DNA of 64,000 bases, taken from contig CALMNM010000152.1 of NCBI GenBank assembly GCA_937868795.1, positions 24,434 to 88,433 on the forward strand, written 5' to 3'. Shown in pieces: positions 17,718 through 26,409 of the stretch. The position numbers were made by a program, and so were the translations under genes. The notes beneath the pieces were generated by a model. It saw only the letters and a program-made list of their open reading frames with translations, was not told the DNA's origin and ran no database searches. Each line of letters starts with the position of its first letter. Position 1 is the stretch's first letter. Source of the stretch: an uncultured Acholeplasma sp. (lineage in GTDB: Bacteria; Bacillota_I; Bacilli_A; Acholeplasmatales; Acholeplasmataceae).

Positions 17718-18660
17718 CGCCATCATACCTTTCGAGAATACGCTGGACAAGGGGGTGTCGAACGACATCGCGCTTATCAAACTGAATTATTTTTATATCA
17801 TCCATATGATCGAGTAGTTGAAGTGCTTCATTGAGTCCAGGAGGAATCCCCTTGGGCAAATCACTTTGCGAGGGATCGCCGGTGATCACCATTTTGGAGG
17901 CAAATCCTAAACGGGTTAAAAACATCTTCATTTGAACACGCGTCGTATTCTGTGCTTCGTCTAAGATCACGAAGGCATTTTCTAAGGTACGACCTCGCAT
18001 GTACGCCAGTGGTGCAATTTCAATCACGCCTTTTTCCATTAAAGAGAGTGTGGTTTGTGTGCCTAACATTTCATATAAAGCATCATATAAAGGAACCAAA
18101 TAGGGATCGACTTTCTCTTTTAGGTCACCAGGTAAAAAGCCAAGACTTTCTCCTGCTTCAACCACCGGTCGCGTTAAAATCAATTTCTTTACTTTATTGT
18201 TTTTGAGTTCAGCGACCGCTTGAGCAACGGCTAAATACGTCTTTCCAGTTCCTGCGGGTCCGACACCAAAAACTAGATCGTAATTGGTGATAGCTTCCAC
18301 ATAGTGTTTTTGATTAAATGTTTTTGGATAAATCGAACGTCCTTGATCATTGATTAAAATCCGTTTACGATTTTTATAGAGGTCAAACACACCTTCAAGC
18401 TCATTTTTTTCAGCGAGTTTGATGATATACATGATGTCTCTCTCCGAGAGTTGAACCTGATGTTCTGCGAGCTCAATAAGAACCGAAAAAATCGCTTCCA
18501 GCAATGGAAGATGTTTCTCTTTGGCATCGGTAATAATCTCAGATCCCATCACGGAAACATTCACTCCTAGGTATTGCTTGAAAACGAGTAAATTACGATC
18601 TTGAACGCCGACAAGTCTTGCGATGGCTTCGGCATGATGAATTTGTTGATTTAATTTCAT
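17707..18660 (-). CDS. PhoH-like ATPase
   Basis: 317 residues. Walker A GPAGTGKTYLA is at about 123, followed by TRPVVEAGESLGFLPGD, the PhoH family signature, then AYMRGRTL, Walker B FVILDEAQN and TGDPSQSDLP. The N-terminal 100 residues form a KH-like RNA-binding region. PhoH proteins act in RNA metabolism and commonly precede ybeY, as here. ATG 18660 has AAGGAG 7 bases upstream. An extended -10 (TGGTATAAT) at 18685-18693 marks its promoter, so this gene heads the long phoH-to-trmK operon. Confidence 0.94.
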   Translation of the reverse strand: MKLNQQIHHAEAIARLVGVQDRNLLVFKQYLGVNVSVMGSEIITDAKEKHLPLLEAIFSVLIELAEHQVQLSERDIMYIIKLAEKNELEGVFDLYKNRKRILINDQGRSIYPKTFNQKHYVEAITNYDLVFGVGPAGTGKTYLAVAQAVAELKNNKVKKLILTRPVVEAGESLGFLPGDLKEKVDPYLVPLYDALYEMLGTQTTLSLMEKGVIEIAPLAYMRGRTLENAFVILDEAQNTTRVQMKMFLTRLGFASKMVITGDPSQSDLPKGIPPGLNEALQLLDHMDDIKIIQFDKRDVVRHPLVQRILERYDGDES

Positions 18661-18684
18661 TAAATCTCTCCTTACCGTAAAGAT

Positions 18685-18693
18685 ATTATACCA
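18685..18693 (-). promoter_or_regulatory. Extended -10 promoter of the phoH-trmK operon
   Basis: Minus strand TGGTATAAT, with no recognisable -35, 25 bases before the phoH start and just after the rpsU terminators. Confidence 0.5.
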
Positions 18694-18700
18694 TAGACCC

Positions 18701-18730
18701 AAAAAGAAAAAAGCACATCATGTACTTTTT
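18701..18730 (-). terminator. Second (backup) terminator after rpsU
   Basis: Minus strand AAAGTAC and GTGCTTT pair around ATGAT (one U-G pair), followed by a long T-rich run. Confidence 0.5.
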
Positions 18731-18747
18731 CAAATCAAAAACCATAT

Positions 18748-18768
18748 AAAAACGCACCCTAGAGTGCG
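18748..18768 (-). terminator. Terminator of rpsU
   Basis: Minus strand CGCAC (18764-18768) pairs with GTGCG (18753-18757), 6-base loop, five T. Confidence 0.75.
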
Positions 18769-18778
18769 ATTTTTGAAG

Positions 18779-18952
18779 TTACTTCTTCTTTGAGCGGTTT
18801 GCGCGAATCCGTTCCTTGCGTTCTACTGATGGCTTCAAATAGAACTCACGTCTGCGTGCTTCTTGGAGAGTTCCTGACTTAGAAACGTCACGTTTAAAGC
18901 GACGTAAAGCATCTTCAATTGATTCTTTTTCGCGAACGATTGTTTTAGGCAT
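18779..18952 (-). CDS. rpsU: Ribosomal protein S21
   Basis: 57 residues, the normal bS21 length. The protein starts [20 protein letters not shown] and ends in a Lys/Arg-rich tail ([10 protein letters not shown]). It contains the family motif [15 protein letters not shown]. It binds near the anti-Shine-Dalgarno region of 16S rRNA in the 30S subunit. ATG 18952 follows GGAGGGCAGACT, a strong ribosome site, so the longer upstream reading is rejected. Its promoter is a perfect consensus sequence, and the gene appears monocistronic. Confidence 0.97.
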   Translation of the reverse strand: MPKTIVREKESIEDALRRFKRDVSKSGTLQEARRREFYLKPSVERKERIRANRSKKK

Positions 18953-18993
18953 AGTCTGCCCTCCTTCCACGCTGAGATTCATTAGCCTTAATC

Positions 18994-19022
18994 ATTATAT
19001 AGCATTTTTTTTCATTTGTCAA
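18994..19022 (-). promoter_or_regulatory. Perfect consensus sigma-A promoter of rpsU
   Basis: Minus strand TTGACA (19017-19022), 17-base A-rich spacer, TATAAT (18994-18999). Confidence 0.9.
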
Positions 19023-19028
19023 AATCTT

Positions 19029-19721
19029 TTAGGTATTTTTAATGGATAGATAAGAAAGGGCATAAAGTGCAGCGAGTTCTGTAGGAAGAATGTTTTTTCC
19101 TAGTGACACTGCGATCGCATTAATCGATTTAAAGTAATCTCGTTCCTGTTCGGTAATCCCACCTTCAGGTCCGATGATCACAGCAATCTTCATGGTAGAC
19201 TTCACTTCTGGGAGAGCCTCATTAAGCGTCATCGACTTTTCATTTTCATCCGCTAAAAGCACATGATCAAAATCGTGCCAATCGACATTTTTCATCGATG
19301 ATAGTAAATGGATCGAGGGTACATCAAAACGATGAGCAAGTTCCGCAGCTTCTTTTGCAATCAGTTCAAGTCTCTTCTGTTTATTGGCTTCATTATCCAG
19401 TTTTGCGATACTTCGCATCATGGGAATAAAGAGGATCGAAGATGCCCCAAATAGGGTTGCATATTTCGTGACTAGTTCATTCTTAGGATGTTTAGGTAAG
19501 CCTTGAATCAACGTAATATAAGGGGTTTTATAACCTTCAAGTTCTTGAATCTCTTTAAAGAAAACGCCTGAATTATCAATGATTAAGGATGACAAAAAGC
19601 AGCGCTGATCATAGCATACAATCACCTGATCATCGGTCTTCATACGCATCACTTTGGTAATGTGAAGTGCATCTTGCCCTGTGATTTGATTGGACTTCTG
19701 ATTTAAGAAATAACGTTGCAT
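19029..19721 (-). CDS. rsmE: 16S rRNA (uracil(1498)-N3)-methyltransferase RsmE
   Basis: 230 residues, SPOUT-class methyltransferase. The N-terminal PUA-like domain starts MQRYFLNQ and includes HITKVMRMK. The C-terminal knot region has LIQGLPKHPKNE, IGPEGGITEQE and SLGKNILPTELAAL, all conserved SAM-binding elements of RsmE. It methylates U1498 of 16S rRNA. ATG 19721 follows AAGGGG; the 13 upstream codons overlap the secG terminator and are rejected. It sits between secG and rpsU; readthrough or an unseen promoter must supply transcription. Confidence 0.95.
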   Translation of the reverse strand: MQRYFLNQKSNQITGQDALHITKVMRMKTDDQVIVCYDQRCFLSSLIIDNSGVFFKEIQELEGYKTPYITLIQGLPKHPKNELVTKYATLFGASSILFIPMMRSIAKLDNEANKQKRLELIAKEAAELAHRFDVPSIHLLSSMKNVDWHDFDHVLLADENEKSMTLNEALPEVKSTMKIAVIIGPEGGITEQERDYFKSINAIAVSLGKNILPTELAALYALSYLSIKNT

Positions 19722-19734
19722 AGAACCCCTTTGA

Positions 19735-19760
19735 TGAAAAAAGCGTTTCCGAGGAAACAC
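19735..19760 (-). terminator. Terminator of secG
   Basis: Minus strand GTGTTTCC pairs with GGAAACGC (19753-19760 with 19743-19750, one G-U), followed by six T. Confidence 0.8.
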
Positions 19761-19781
19761 TTCGTTTTCATAGTCTCTTGT

Positions 19782-20006
19782 TTAGTGTAGAAAATTTGAA
19801 AGTATAACAAAAGCGAATAATAAGATGCCAAGAACGAAGGATGCTCGAACGAGAAACAATTCAAGTCCTCTTGACTTTCTATTCTTAAATAACTCGGATT
19901 TTTCACCACTAAATGCATCTTTAATGTCATCGTTAGAATGCTGTAATAACACTGCACCGATGAGTAGTAAAGAGACAATAATAATTAAATAATCTGCCCA
20001 ATTCAT
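19782..20006 (-). CDS. secG: Protein-export membrane protein SecG
   Basis: 74 residues with two membrane helices (about 5-22 and 52-72) and a polar cytoplasmic loop. The stretch VLLQHSNDDI is the SecG form of the conserved LLQ motif, and KSRGLELFLVRAS precedes helix 2. It assists the SecYEG protein channel. ATG 20006 is chosen because AGGAGGAG lies just upstream; a longer reading would add only seven residues. A strong promoter precedes it and a terminator follows. Confidence 0.9.
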   Translation of the reverse strand: MNWADYLIIIVSLLLIGAVLLQHSNDDIKDAFSGEKSELFKNRKSRGLELFLVRASFVLGILLFAFVILSNFLH

Positions 20007-20030
20007 AGTACTCCTCCTAAAACTCAATTA

Positions 20031-20059
20031 ATGATATCAAATTTCTTATCTTTTGTCAA
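20031..20059 (-). promoter_or_regulatory. Sigma-A promoter of secG
   Basis: Minus strand TTGACA (20054-20059), 17-base spacer, TATCAT (20031-20036). Confidence 0.8.
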
Positions 20060-20120
20060 TCAAGGATGATAATATGTGAAGGATTAGAATATCTTCTCTT
20101 GATCGTGCCATACTAAGTCA

Positions 20121-20645
20121 TTATGGGGTGATCGTCTGCGTATTTTTATGTGCGGGTACACCGATTAATCTACTGTGTGCGGGGGCATCCTTTAAAACAA
20201 CGGCACCAGCGCCAACGATACTATGATCACCGATATGAATCGGTCCAATCAAGGTTGCATTTGCATAAATGATGACGTTGTTACCAATCTTTGGATGACG
20301 ATCTACTTTTTCAAAGGTATTGGCCCCTAATGTCACACCATGATATAAGACGCAATTATCACCCACCGTGGCGGTCTCTCCGATGACCAATCCCATACCA
20401 TGATCAATAAAAACACCATGACCAATCTTGGCTGCAGGATGAATATCAATCCCTGTTTTTCTTCGGGTCGCACTTGCGATAAGTCTCGCCCAATTTTTCC
20501 GACCTTTAAGCCACAATTTATGGGCTCTACGATGTCTTCTTAACGCGATTACACCTGGATAAGTCAAAAAGACCATAAGACACGAAGGTGCTGCCGGATC
20601 AAATTTTTTCGCTGCAAAAACATCTTCTTTTGTACATTTAAGCAT
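20121..20645 (-). CDS. cysE: Serine O-acetyltransferase
   Basis: 174 residues, the short form (EpsC-like) without the long N-terminal helical domain of E. coli CysE. It shows left-handed beta-helix hexapeptide repeats (IDIHPAAKIGHGVFIDHG and onward), the active-site HGMGLVIGETATVGD region with catalytic His and Asp, and the ending LIGVPAH. It acetylates serine with acetyl-CoA to O-acetylserine, which CysK converts to cysteine. The start overlaps the cysK stop by 1 base (TAATG). Order cysK-cysE in one operon is clear. Confidence 0.95.
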   Translation of the reverse strand: MLKCTKEDVFAAKKFDPAAPSCLMVFLTYPGVIALRRHRRAHKLWLKGRKNWARLIASATRRKTGIDIHPAAKIGHGVFIDHGMGLVIGETATVGDNCVLYHGVTLGANTFEKVDRHPKIGNNVIIYANATLIGPIHIGDHSIVGAGAVVLKDAPAHSRLIGVPAHKNTQTITP

Positions 20646-21574
20646 TAGATATCGTAAAGAGGTGTGGAAAGATATCGTTCACCTGTATCACAGACGATAA
20701 AGACAATTCTTTTTCCCTCATTTTCCTTTCTTTTGGCAAGTTCAATCGCTGAGAATAAAATAGCACCTGAAGAAATCCCAGCGAAGACTCCTTCAGTTTT
20801 TGCAAGCAGTCGTGCATAGTTGAATGCATCGTCATTAGACACTTGAATGATTTCATCAATGACCTTTTGATTGAGAACACCTGGGATAAATCCTGCTCCA
20901 ATCCCTTGAATTTTATGCGGTCCTGGTTGTCCTCCCGATAAAACGGGTGAATCTTTAGGTTCTACTGCGACAATCTTGACGTGAGGAAGATGTGCCTTTA
21001 ACACTTCACCTACACCCGTAATCGTTCCTCCGGTGCCCACTCCAGCGACGAAGTAATCCACGTCGTAATCAGTATCTTTTAAGATTTCTAATGCTGTTGT
21101 TTTCCGGTGGATTTCAGGATTTGCAAAGTTTTCAAATTGCATCGGAATGATCACGTTCTTTTGCATACTTTGGATTTCTTGAGCTTTGGCAATAGCCCCT
21201 TTCATCCCAAGTTTACCTTCTGTTAATATCACATCAGCACCAAGTGCTTTGACGATTTGTACACGCTCTTTGGACACGGTTTCAGGCATTGTTAAAATTA
21301 ATTTGTATCCTCTTGCAGCACAAATGAATGCGAGTCCAATACCGGTATTTCCCGACGTGGGTTCACAAAAAATCGTGTTCTGATTAACAAATCCTTTTTT
21401 CTCAATGGATTCAATTAAAGCATACGCCAAACGATCTTTGACGCTGGATAAAGGGTTATGACTTTCTAATTTAGCAACGAGTTCTGCCTTGAGTCCAAGT
21501 GTTTTTTCAAGGTTATGCAAACGTAAAAGCGGCGTATTGCCGATGAGTTCGGTATAATTCTGTTTAATATTCAT
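20645..21574 (-). CDS. cysK: Cysteine synthase A (O-acetylserine sulfhydrylase)
   Basis: 309 residues. The PLP lysine lies in NPLSSVKDRLAYAL (about 42), the substrate loop is TSGNTGIGL, and the phosphate loop is GVGTGGTITG, with SSGAIL near the end: all diagnostic of CysK. It makes cysteine from O-acetylserine and sulfide. ATG 21574 has AGAGGTG upstream. The -10 is TATAAT at 21596-21601 on the minus strand, and a cre-like box lies further upstream, so control by carbon status is possible; a CymR-type box was not recognised. Confidence 0.97.
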   Translation of the reverse strand: MNIKQNYTELIGNTPLLRLHNLEKTLGLKAELVAKLESHNPLSSVKDRLAYALIESIEKKGFVNQNTIFCEPTSGNTGIGLAFICAARGYKLILTMPETVSKERVQIVKALGADVILTEGKLGMKGAIAKAQEIQSMQKNVIIPMQFENFANPEIHRKTTALEILKDTDYDVDYFVAGVGTGGTITGVGEVLKAHLPHVKIVAVEPKDSPVLSGGQPGPHKIQGIGAGFIPGVLNQKVIDEIIQVSNDDAFNYARLLAKTEGVFAGISSGAILFSAIELAKRKENEGKRIVFIVCDTGERYLSTPLYDI

Positions 21575-21595
21575 GGTTTCACCTCTAGCAACGTC

Positions 21596-21601
21596 ATTAT
21601 A
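21596..21601 (-). promoter_or_regulatory. -10 element of cysK-cysE operon
   Basis: Minus strand TATAAT, 22 bases before the cysK start. The -35 is not recognisable, consistent with dependence on an activator. Confidence 0.5.
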
Positions 21602-21636
21602 CTTCAACGGAACTTTTTGTGCATGTAAAACGATTT

Positions 21637-21650
21637 TGAGAACGTTTACT
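21637..21650 (+). promoter_or_regulatory. cre-like box between cysK and the hydrolase gene
   Basis: TGAGAACGTTTACT matches TGWAARCGYTWNCW at 13 of 14 positions. Its centre is 42.5 bases upstream of the cysK -10. Confidence 0.5.
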
Positions 21651-21682
21651 TTAGTAAATCATCTTCATATTCATGATTTTTC

Positions 21683-21710
21683 TTGGCATTATGGGATTTT
21701 GTGCTATAAT
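21683..21710 (+). promoter_or_regulatory. Sigma-A promoter of the metallo-hydrolase gene
   Basis: TTGGCA (21683-21688), 16-base spacer, TATAAT (21705-21710). The expected transcript start (about 21717) falls at the AGGTG ribosome site, giving an unusually short leader. Confidence 0.75.
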
Positions 21711-21726
21711 ACGATAGGTGATTTTA

Positions 21727-22326
21727 ATGGAAATAATGAGGTTTTCGCTAGGTAATTTAAAAAGTAACTGTTATATCCTAAGCGAAGCAAATCAAGCAAT
21801 CATCATCGACCCAGGTTATGAAAGCGATGATGTGATTCGGTACATAAACAAGCAAAACTTAAACGTAGAAGCAATTTATATTACGCATGGACACTTTGAT
21901 CATGTAGGTGGAGTTAAACAGCTAAAGGATCTTTTTAACTGTAAAGTGTATGCACCAATCAAGGATAAGATATGGATGGGAAAATCCAGTTATAATCAGT
22001 TGGGTTATGAAGTCCCAGTCGATCTATGGGTTAAGGATATGGATACGTTTGAAGCGTTAGGACTCATGTTCACTGTTTATGAAACCCCAGGGCATTCAGA
22101 AGGAAGCACTGTCCTGAGTGTTGATCACATCTTGTTTTCAGGAGATACACTTTTTTTCCAAAGCATTGGTCGCACAGACATTCCTTTGTCAGATCCACAA
22201 GTGATTTATCGTTCTGTTAAACGGATCTATCAACTCTTCGATGAAGACATTATGGTTTATCCAGGACACGGACGACCCACAGATATTGGGCACGAAAAAA
22301 AATTCAATCCCTTCGTTAGAGGATAG
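21727..22326 (+). CDS. Metallo-beta-lactamase-fold hydrolase (glyoxalase II-like)
   Basis: 199 residues, the size of the YqgX/YcbL group. Metal ligands are in THGHFDHVGG at about 56-65, with further His/Asp ligands in TPGHSEGS and SGDTLFFQSIGRTD and a final His in YPGHG. The fold is a binuclear Zn/Fe hydrolase acting on thioesters such as hydroxyacylthiols; the true substrate is not known. ATG 21727 aligns with family starts (MEIMRFSLGNLKSNCYI) and has AGGTG 6 bases upstream. It is a monocistronic unit between two minus-strand operons. Confidence 0.92.
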   Translation: MEIMRFSLGNLKSNCYILSEANQAIIIDPGYESDDVIRYINKQNLNVEAIYITHGHFDHVGGVKQLKDLFNCKVYAPIKDKIWMGKSSYNQLGYEVPVDLWVKDMDTFEALGLMFTVYETPGHSEGSTVLSVDHILFSGDTLFFQSIGRTDIPLSDPQVIYRSVKRIYQLFDEDIMVYPGHGRPTDIGHEKKFNPFVRG

Positions 22327-22330
22327 AAAA

Positions 22331-22363
22331 ACGCATCTAGTAAACTAGACGCGTTATTTTTTT
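22331..22363 (+). terminator. Bidirectional terminator (hydrolase gene and rlmD-like gene)
   Basis: ACGCATCTAGT pairs with ACTAGACGCGT (one mismatch) around AA. T-rich tracts flank it on both strands; the minus-strand methyltransferase gene ends inside it. Confidence 0.85.
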
Positions 22364-23634
22364 ATTGTTAAACAGACAAGTGTTTCTAAACTGGTTGTTT
22401 GAGGGAACATGCGTAAGGGAACAATCTTATTGATATGATAACGTTCGTTGAGCATTAATAAATCTCTTGACAATGTCTTGATGTCACAGGATAAATAGAA
22501 GACTTGTTCAAATGCTTTATCGATGATCGATTGAATCAATTCTTGAGTTAAACCAAAACGTGGGGGATCAACGATGAGTACATCACCATGAATCTCATGG
22601 AAAAATGCTTCTGCTTTACCTTCAAGGATCGTCACTTGATCGAGATGATGCTCTTCTTTGATGCGCTTGGTCATCTTGATGGCATCCTGATTGGATTCAA
22701 TAAAGGTCATCGTACTTACTTTATCAAGTAGATAATAACCAATGCTACCAACTCCACTGTAAGCATCAATGACTTTCGCATTGGGCATGATGTCCTCTTT
22801 GATGACATCATATGCCATCTGAATGACAGGAATGTTGACCTGAAAGAAGGATTGATCACTGACGGGATAAATCCATGAACCGATGGCTAAATCAATCGTC
22901 GGTTTCCCGTAGATTAAATGACTTACATCACTTAGTATATGACGTTCATCTTTCTTGATGTTACAAGTCACACCGATGATTTCTGGAATGGTTAGAAAGA
23001 GTGATAGAAGAGAATCCAATCCACGAAATGACTTTTTATATGCCACCAATGTCACGAGTGCTTGATTCTTTTCATTGGTGCGAAACGCGATGTGACGCAA
23101 GACATTGGGCTCAATAGGGATTCTTGCCTGTTGAATACGTAAAAGGATTTTATTCGTCAAAGGATCCGACAAAATGAAATCATGGGTCTTGATCAGTGAT
23201 TGATTATTGAGTCCATATAAACCAAGTGACAAGATGGGCTCACTGAGGACATGAAAGACAGATTTGTTACGATAATGCGTGAAATGATGATCAGTTAATG
23301 TATCTTCAACATTGAGTTCAAGACCTGATATTTTTTTTATAGTTTCTTGAGTGATTCGTCGTTGCCATATGAGTTGTTCCTCATCAGCCATGTGAAGAAG
23401 ATCACAACTTTCTAAGATAACATCGATCTTTTTACGTTGGGGACTTGCTTCAATCAAATGAATGATTTTTGCCTCTGCAAAGCGCTTTTTCAGCGATGTA
23501 ATGGCGATTTCTGCAACCTCATCTTTCAGCATAGCTTTGACAAAAATCACATACTCTTCATGCTTAATGACACCCTGTCCTAAAAAATCGACATCGAGTG
23601 CTTTACCAATTATTTTGCTACCAACAGTTAACAT
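22354..23634 (-). CDS. 23S rRNA (uracil-C5)-methyltransferase, RlmD/RlmCD family
   Basis: 426 residues. An N-terminal TRAM-like beta domain (about 1-60, DVDFLGQGV) is followed by the class I methyltransferase fold with DAYSGVGSIGYYL (SAM motif I), DPPRFGL (motif IV) and LSCDIKTLSRDL holding the catalytic Cys. The enzyme forms m5U in 23S rRNA (positions 747/1939) in Bacillota. The N-terminal Fe-S Cys cluster is incomplete (only one Cys found in the expected stretch), as in RlmCD-type proteins. ATG 23634 follows AAGGAGG and overlaps the sda end by 17 bases. Confidence 0.9.
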   Translation of the reverse strand: MLTVGSKIIGKALDVDFLGQGVIKHEEYVIFVKAMLKDEVAEIAITSLKKRFAEAKIIHLIEASPQRKKIDVILESCDLLHMADEEQLIWQRRITQETIKKISGLELNVEDTLTDHHFTHYRNKSVFHVLSEPILSLGLYGLNNQSLIKTHDFILSDPLTNKILLRIQQARIPIEPNVLRHIAFRTNEKNQALVTLVAYKKSFRGLDSLLSLFLTIPEIIGVTCNIKKDERHILSDVSHLIYGKPTIDLAIGSWIYPVSDQSFFQVNIPVIQMAYDVIKEDIMPNAKVIDAYSGVGSIGYYLLDKVSTMTFIESNQDAIKMTKRIKEEHHLDQVTILEGKAEAFFHEIHGDVLIVDPPRFGLTQELIQSIIDKAFEQVFYLSCDIKTLSRDLLMLNERYHINKIVPLRMFPQTTSLETLVCLTIKK

Positions 23635-24832
23635 CTTCTTCCTCCTTGAAGTAGAACGCAAGTCCACCTTGTGAGGTTTCTTTGTATGATTGATGCATAT
23701 CCAAACCGGTTTGGTACATGGTTTGAATGACAGTATCTAATGAAATCTTTCTGGAATCGGTTAAGAAAAATGCAAGTCCACACGCATCGATGGCACGGAG
23801 TGCCGCCACAGCATTGCGTTCAATACATGGGATTTGAACATATCCATTGACCGGGTCACAGGTTAGCCCAAGATGATGCTCCATCGCGATTTCTGCAGCA
23901 TATTCAATTTGGTCCATCGAAAGATTAAATAAGGTTGCATGCGCAGCAGCAGCCATCGAACATGCACTGCCTACTTCTGCTTGACATCCCGCGACTGCAC
24001 CCGAGATGGATGCATTATGCTTAATCAAATTCCCAATCAGTCCTGCTACGGCTAATGCATTGATAATGCGTTCATGGGTGATCACTTGATGTTTTTCATG
24101 CATGTAATATAAGACTGAAGGTAATACTCCACAGGCACCACAGGTAGGTGCAGTGACGATGATACCACCGCTGGCATTCTCTTCAGAAACCGCAAACGCG
24201 TAACTCGCAACGAGTCGGTTTTCAGTAATTTCTGGGACTTCATTGGCTTTGATTTTGCTATAGAGTTCTGGTGCTTTACGTTTCATCTTCAATGGACCAG
24301 GTAGAATCCCGTGCGTCGCAATCCCACGCACGATCGATAAACGCATCGCTTCCCAAATCTCATCGAGAAATGTTTTGATACCTTCTCCTTCTACTTGATA
24401 GACATAATCGTGAAGGGTGAGATGATTTGCTTTACAGTATTTTTTGATCTCTTTAAATGTTTGATGTGGGTAGATATGAACTTCATCAGAAACTTCTCCC
24501 TGAAATACAATCCGTCCTCCACCTGTGCTCATCACTTCATATTCATTGAAGATCTTTTGTCCTTCAAATGCTTTAATTAGAAGTGTATTCGGATGCTTTC
24601 CAAGATCAATTGACGTCAAAAAAGCCACATTGCATGGCGCGAGTGACTCTTTGATGGCTTCTTCGGTTAGATGTCCTTTTCCCGTAAGTGCTAAAGAATT
24701 ATAGAGTGTGATTTCAAAATAATCCGCAGATGGGCAACGCTCTTTCACAATCTTAGCTGCCTTTGCCGGACCCATCGTATGCGATGAAGATGGCCCATAA
24801 CCAACCTGGTAGAGCGAACGGATAGATAGCAT
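23618..24832 (-). CDS. sdaA: L-serine dehydratase, Fe-S type, single chain
   Basis: 404 residues combining the beta domain (about 1-140, with YGPSSSHTMGP) and alpha domain (about 150-400) that Bacillota usually encode as two genes. Fe-S cysteines lie in APTCGACGVLPS and CDPVNGYVQIPC. It converts serine to pyruvate and ammonia. It lies downstream of the M32 carboxypeptidase and upstream of the RlmD-like gene in one operon. The last codons continue past the methyltransferase start. Confidence 0.94.
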   Translation of the reverse strand: MLSIRSLYQVGYGPSSSHTMGPAKAAKIVKERCPSADYFEITLYNSLALTGKGHLTEEAIKESLAPCNVAFLTSIDLGKHPNTLLIKAFEGQKIFNEYEVMSTGGGRIVFQGEVSDEVHIYPHQTFKEIKKYCKANHLTLHDYVYQVEGEGIKTFLDEIWEAMRLSIVRGIATHGILPGPLKMKRKAPELYSKIKANEVPEITENRLVASYAFAVSEENASGGIIVTAPTCGACGVLPSVLYYMHEKHQVITHERIINALAVAGLIGNLIKHNASISGAVAGCQAEVGSACSMAAAAHATLFNLSMDQIEYAAEIAMEHHLGLTCDPVNGYVQIPCIERNAVAALRAIDACGLAFFLTDSRKISLDTVIQTMYQTGLDMHQSYKETSQGGLAFYFKEEEDVNCW

Positions 24833-24847
24833 GAATAATCAGTTCCT

Positions 24848-26338
24848 TTAGCGTTGATACTTATGTTTTAAATAGTCGACGTAATAATTGGGGTTAAATG
24901 CTTCTTTTGTCGCAATCATCAAAATCTCTTTAGGCGATTTGGATGATGCAAATTGATGAATATGTTCCTTCGTCCAAGCATTGATCGCTTTAATATTGTT
25001 GTTTAATAATGCTTCTTCGATGTTTAAATCTTTATTCATCGCTTGATAGATTTGTGCTGCATACGCAGAACCGAGGGCATAAGTTGGGAAATAACCAATC
25101 GCTCCACCAGACCAGTGAATGTCTTGGAGGACACCTTCTTTATCTGTCTTTGGACGAATGCCTAAATAGTCATAATATAATCTGTTCCAACGCTTGGGTA
25201 GATCTTTCACTTTGAGTTTACCGCTAATCAGTTCTTTTTCAATGTCATATCGAACCATGATGTGCAGTGCATAAGTGAGCTCATCGGCTTCAACACGGAT
25301 TAAAGAACGTTCAGCCTTATTGATGAATCGAACAAATTCATCGAGTGAAACACCCTTTAGTTCTTTACTGAAGATATCTTGTAGTTTAGGATAATGCACC
25401 GTCCAGAAAGCTTTTGAACGACCAAACATATTTTCATACATACGTGACTGTGATTCATGAATGCCCAAACTGGTCCCACCATGTAGGAATGTATCATCGT
25501 ACTTCGGATCATTTTGAATCTCATAAAGTGCATGTCCCATTTCGTGAATGGTGGAGAAAATAGAGGACGTAAGATTATTTTCGTAATAATGCGTAGTGAT
25601 TCTAGTATCTGTTGATGTCACTCCTGATGTGAATGGATGCGCGGATTCCTTGAGCAGTCCACGAGTCCGATCATAGGCGAAAACATCGATTAAATACTCA
25701 GAAAATTGTTTTTGTTTATCGCGTGGAAATACACCTTTGGCAAGCTTTCTTGAGAACTTATCTTTGGTTGATGTAACCTCTTTGACAAAGGGAACCAATT
25801 TTTCTTTTAATGTGTTGAAGAACAAATCATATTCCTTTTGCGTAAACCCTTCTTCAAACATATCTAAAAGAATATCATAACCTTTTAGTTCATCAGTCTC
25901 AAGATATTTCACCAATTTGCGATTAAAAGCAAAAATCTTTTCTAGTGTGGGTTGATACATGGCAAAGTTGTTTTCATTCTTTGCCTTAGCCCAAACGTGT
26001 GATGCCTGAGAGGAGAGAACTTGATACTCGAGAAGTTCATCTTTCGGTACTTTTTTTACCATGCGTAACGCTTTTTCAGCATGTTTAATTTCTACCTTTA
26101 GATCCTTGTCTTCAATTTCATCAAGGTGAGCATAGAGATAGTCAACAGCTTCTAAATACTCAGGTGCAGACTCAATTTTGTATTGTTCTTCTGCTAAAAC
26201 TTGATATTGTTTCGTACGATATTCGACCGATGCATCAGGTGCTTCTGTTTCTTGGTCCCAGCTCATCAGCCAGACAAAATAACTATAGGCTTTAATTTTC
26301 TTACGATACTCAACATACGTTTTTAGGTAATTTTCCAT
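24848..26338 (-). CDS. Metallocarboxypeptidase, family M32 (Taq/Bsu type)
   Basis: 496 residues, the normal M32 length. The zinc motif HEMGHALYE is at about 260-268, and the third ligand region is HESQSRMYENMFGRS. The N-terminal half is helical and carries MSWDQETEAPDASVEYR, a conserved family segment. It removes C-terminal amino acids from peptides in the cytosol (broad specificity, not after Pro). It is the first gene of the operon with sdaA and the RlmD-like gene; freed serine could feed sdaA. A TATAAT on the minus strand at about 26366-26371 is the likely -10. Confidence 0.94.
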   Translation of the reverse strand: MENYLKTYVEYRKKIKAYSYFVWLMSWDQETEAPDASVEYRTKQYQVLAEEQYKIESAPEYLEAVDYLYAHLDEIEDKDLKVEIKHAEKALRMVKKVPKDELLEYQVLSSQASHVWAKAKNENNFAMYQPTLEKIFAFNRKLVKYLETDELKGYDILLDMFEEGFTQKEYDLFFNTLKEKLVPFVKEVTSTKDKFSRKLAKGVFPRDKQKQFSEYLIDVFAYDRTRGLLKESAHPFTSGVTSTDTRITTHYYENNLTSSIFSTIHEMGHALYEIQNDPKYDDTFLHGGTSLGIHESQSRMYENMFGRSKAFWTVHYPKLQDIFSKELKGVSLDEFVRFINKAERSLIRVEADELTYALHIMVRYDIEKELISGKLKVKDLPKRWNRLYYDYLGIRPKTDKEGVLQDIHWSGGAIGYFPTYALGSAYAAQIYQAMNKDLNIEEALLNNNIKAINAWTKEHIHQFASSKSPKEILMIATKEAFNPNYYVDYLKHKYQR

Positions 26339-26409
26339 GATTGACCTCGCTTATCATTTTCTTCTATTATAACATTAAAGGATTGGTAATCCTTAAATCC
26401 CACAAATTC

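Noticed and set aside
20645..21574. Cystathionine beta-synthase instead of CysK
   Set aside because: Length, SVKDR and the direct coupling to cysE fit O-acetylserine sulfhydrylase better.
26377..26396. Terminator after the MgtE operon
   Set aside because: AAGGATT/AATCCTT pairs well but has no T run on the minus strand; kept only as a weak hairpin.
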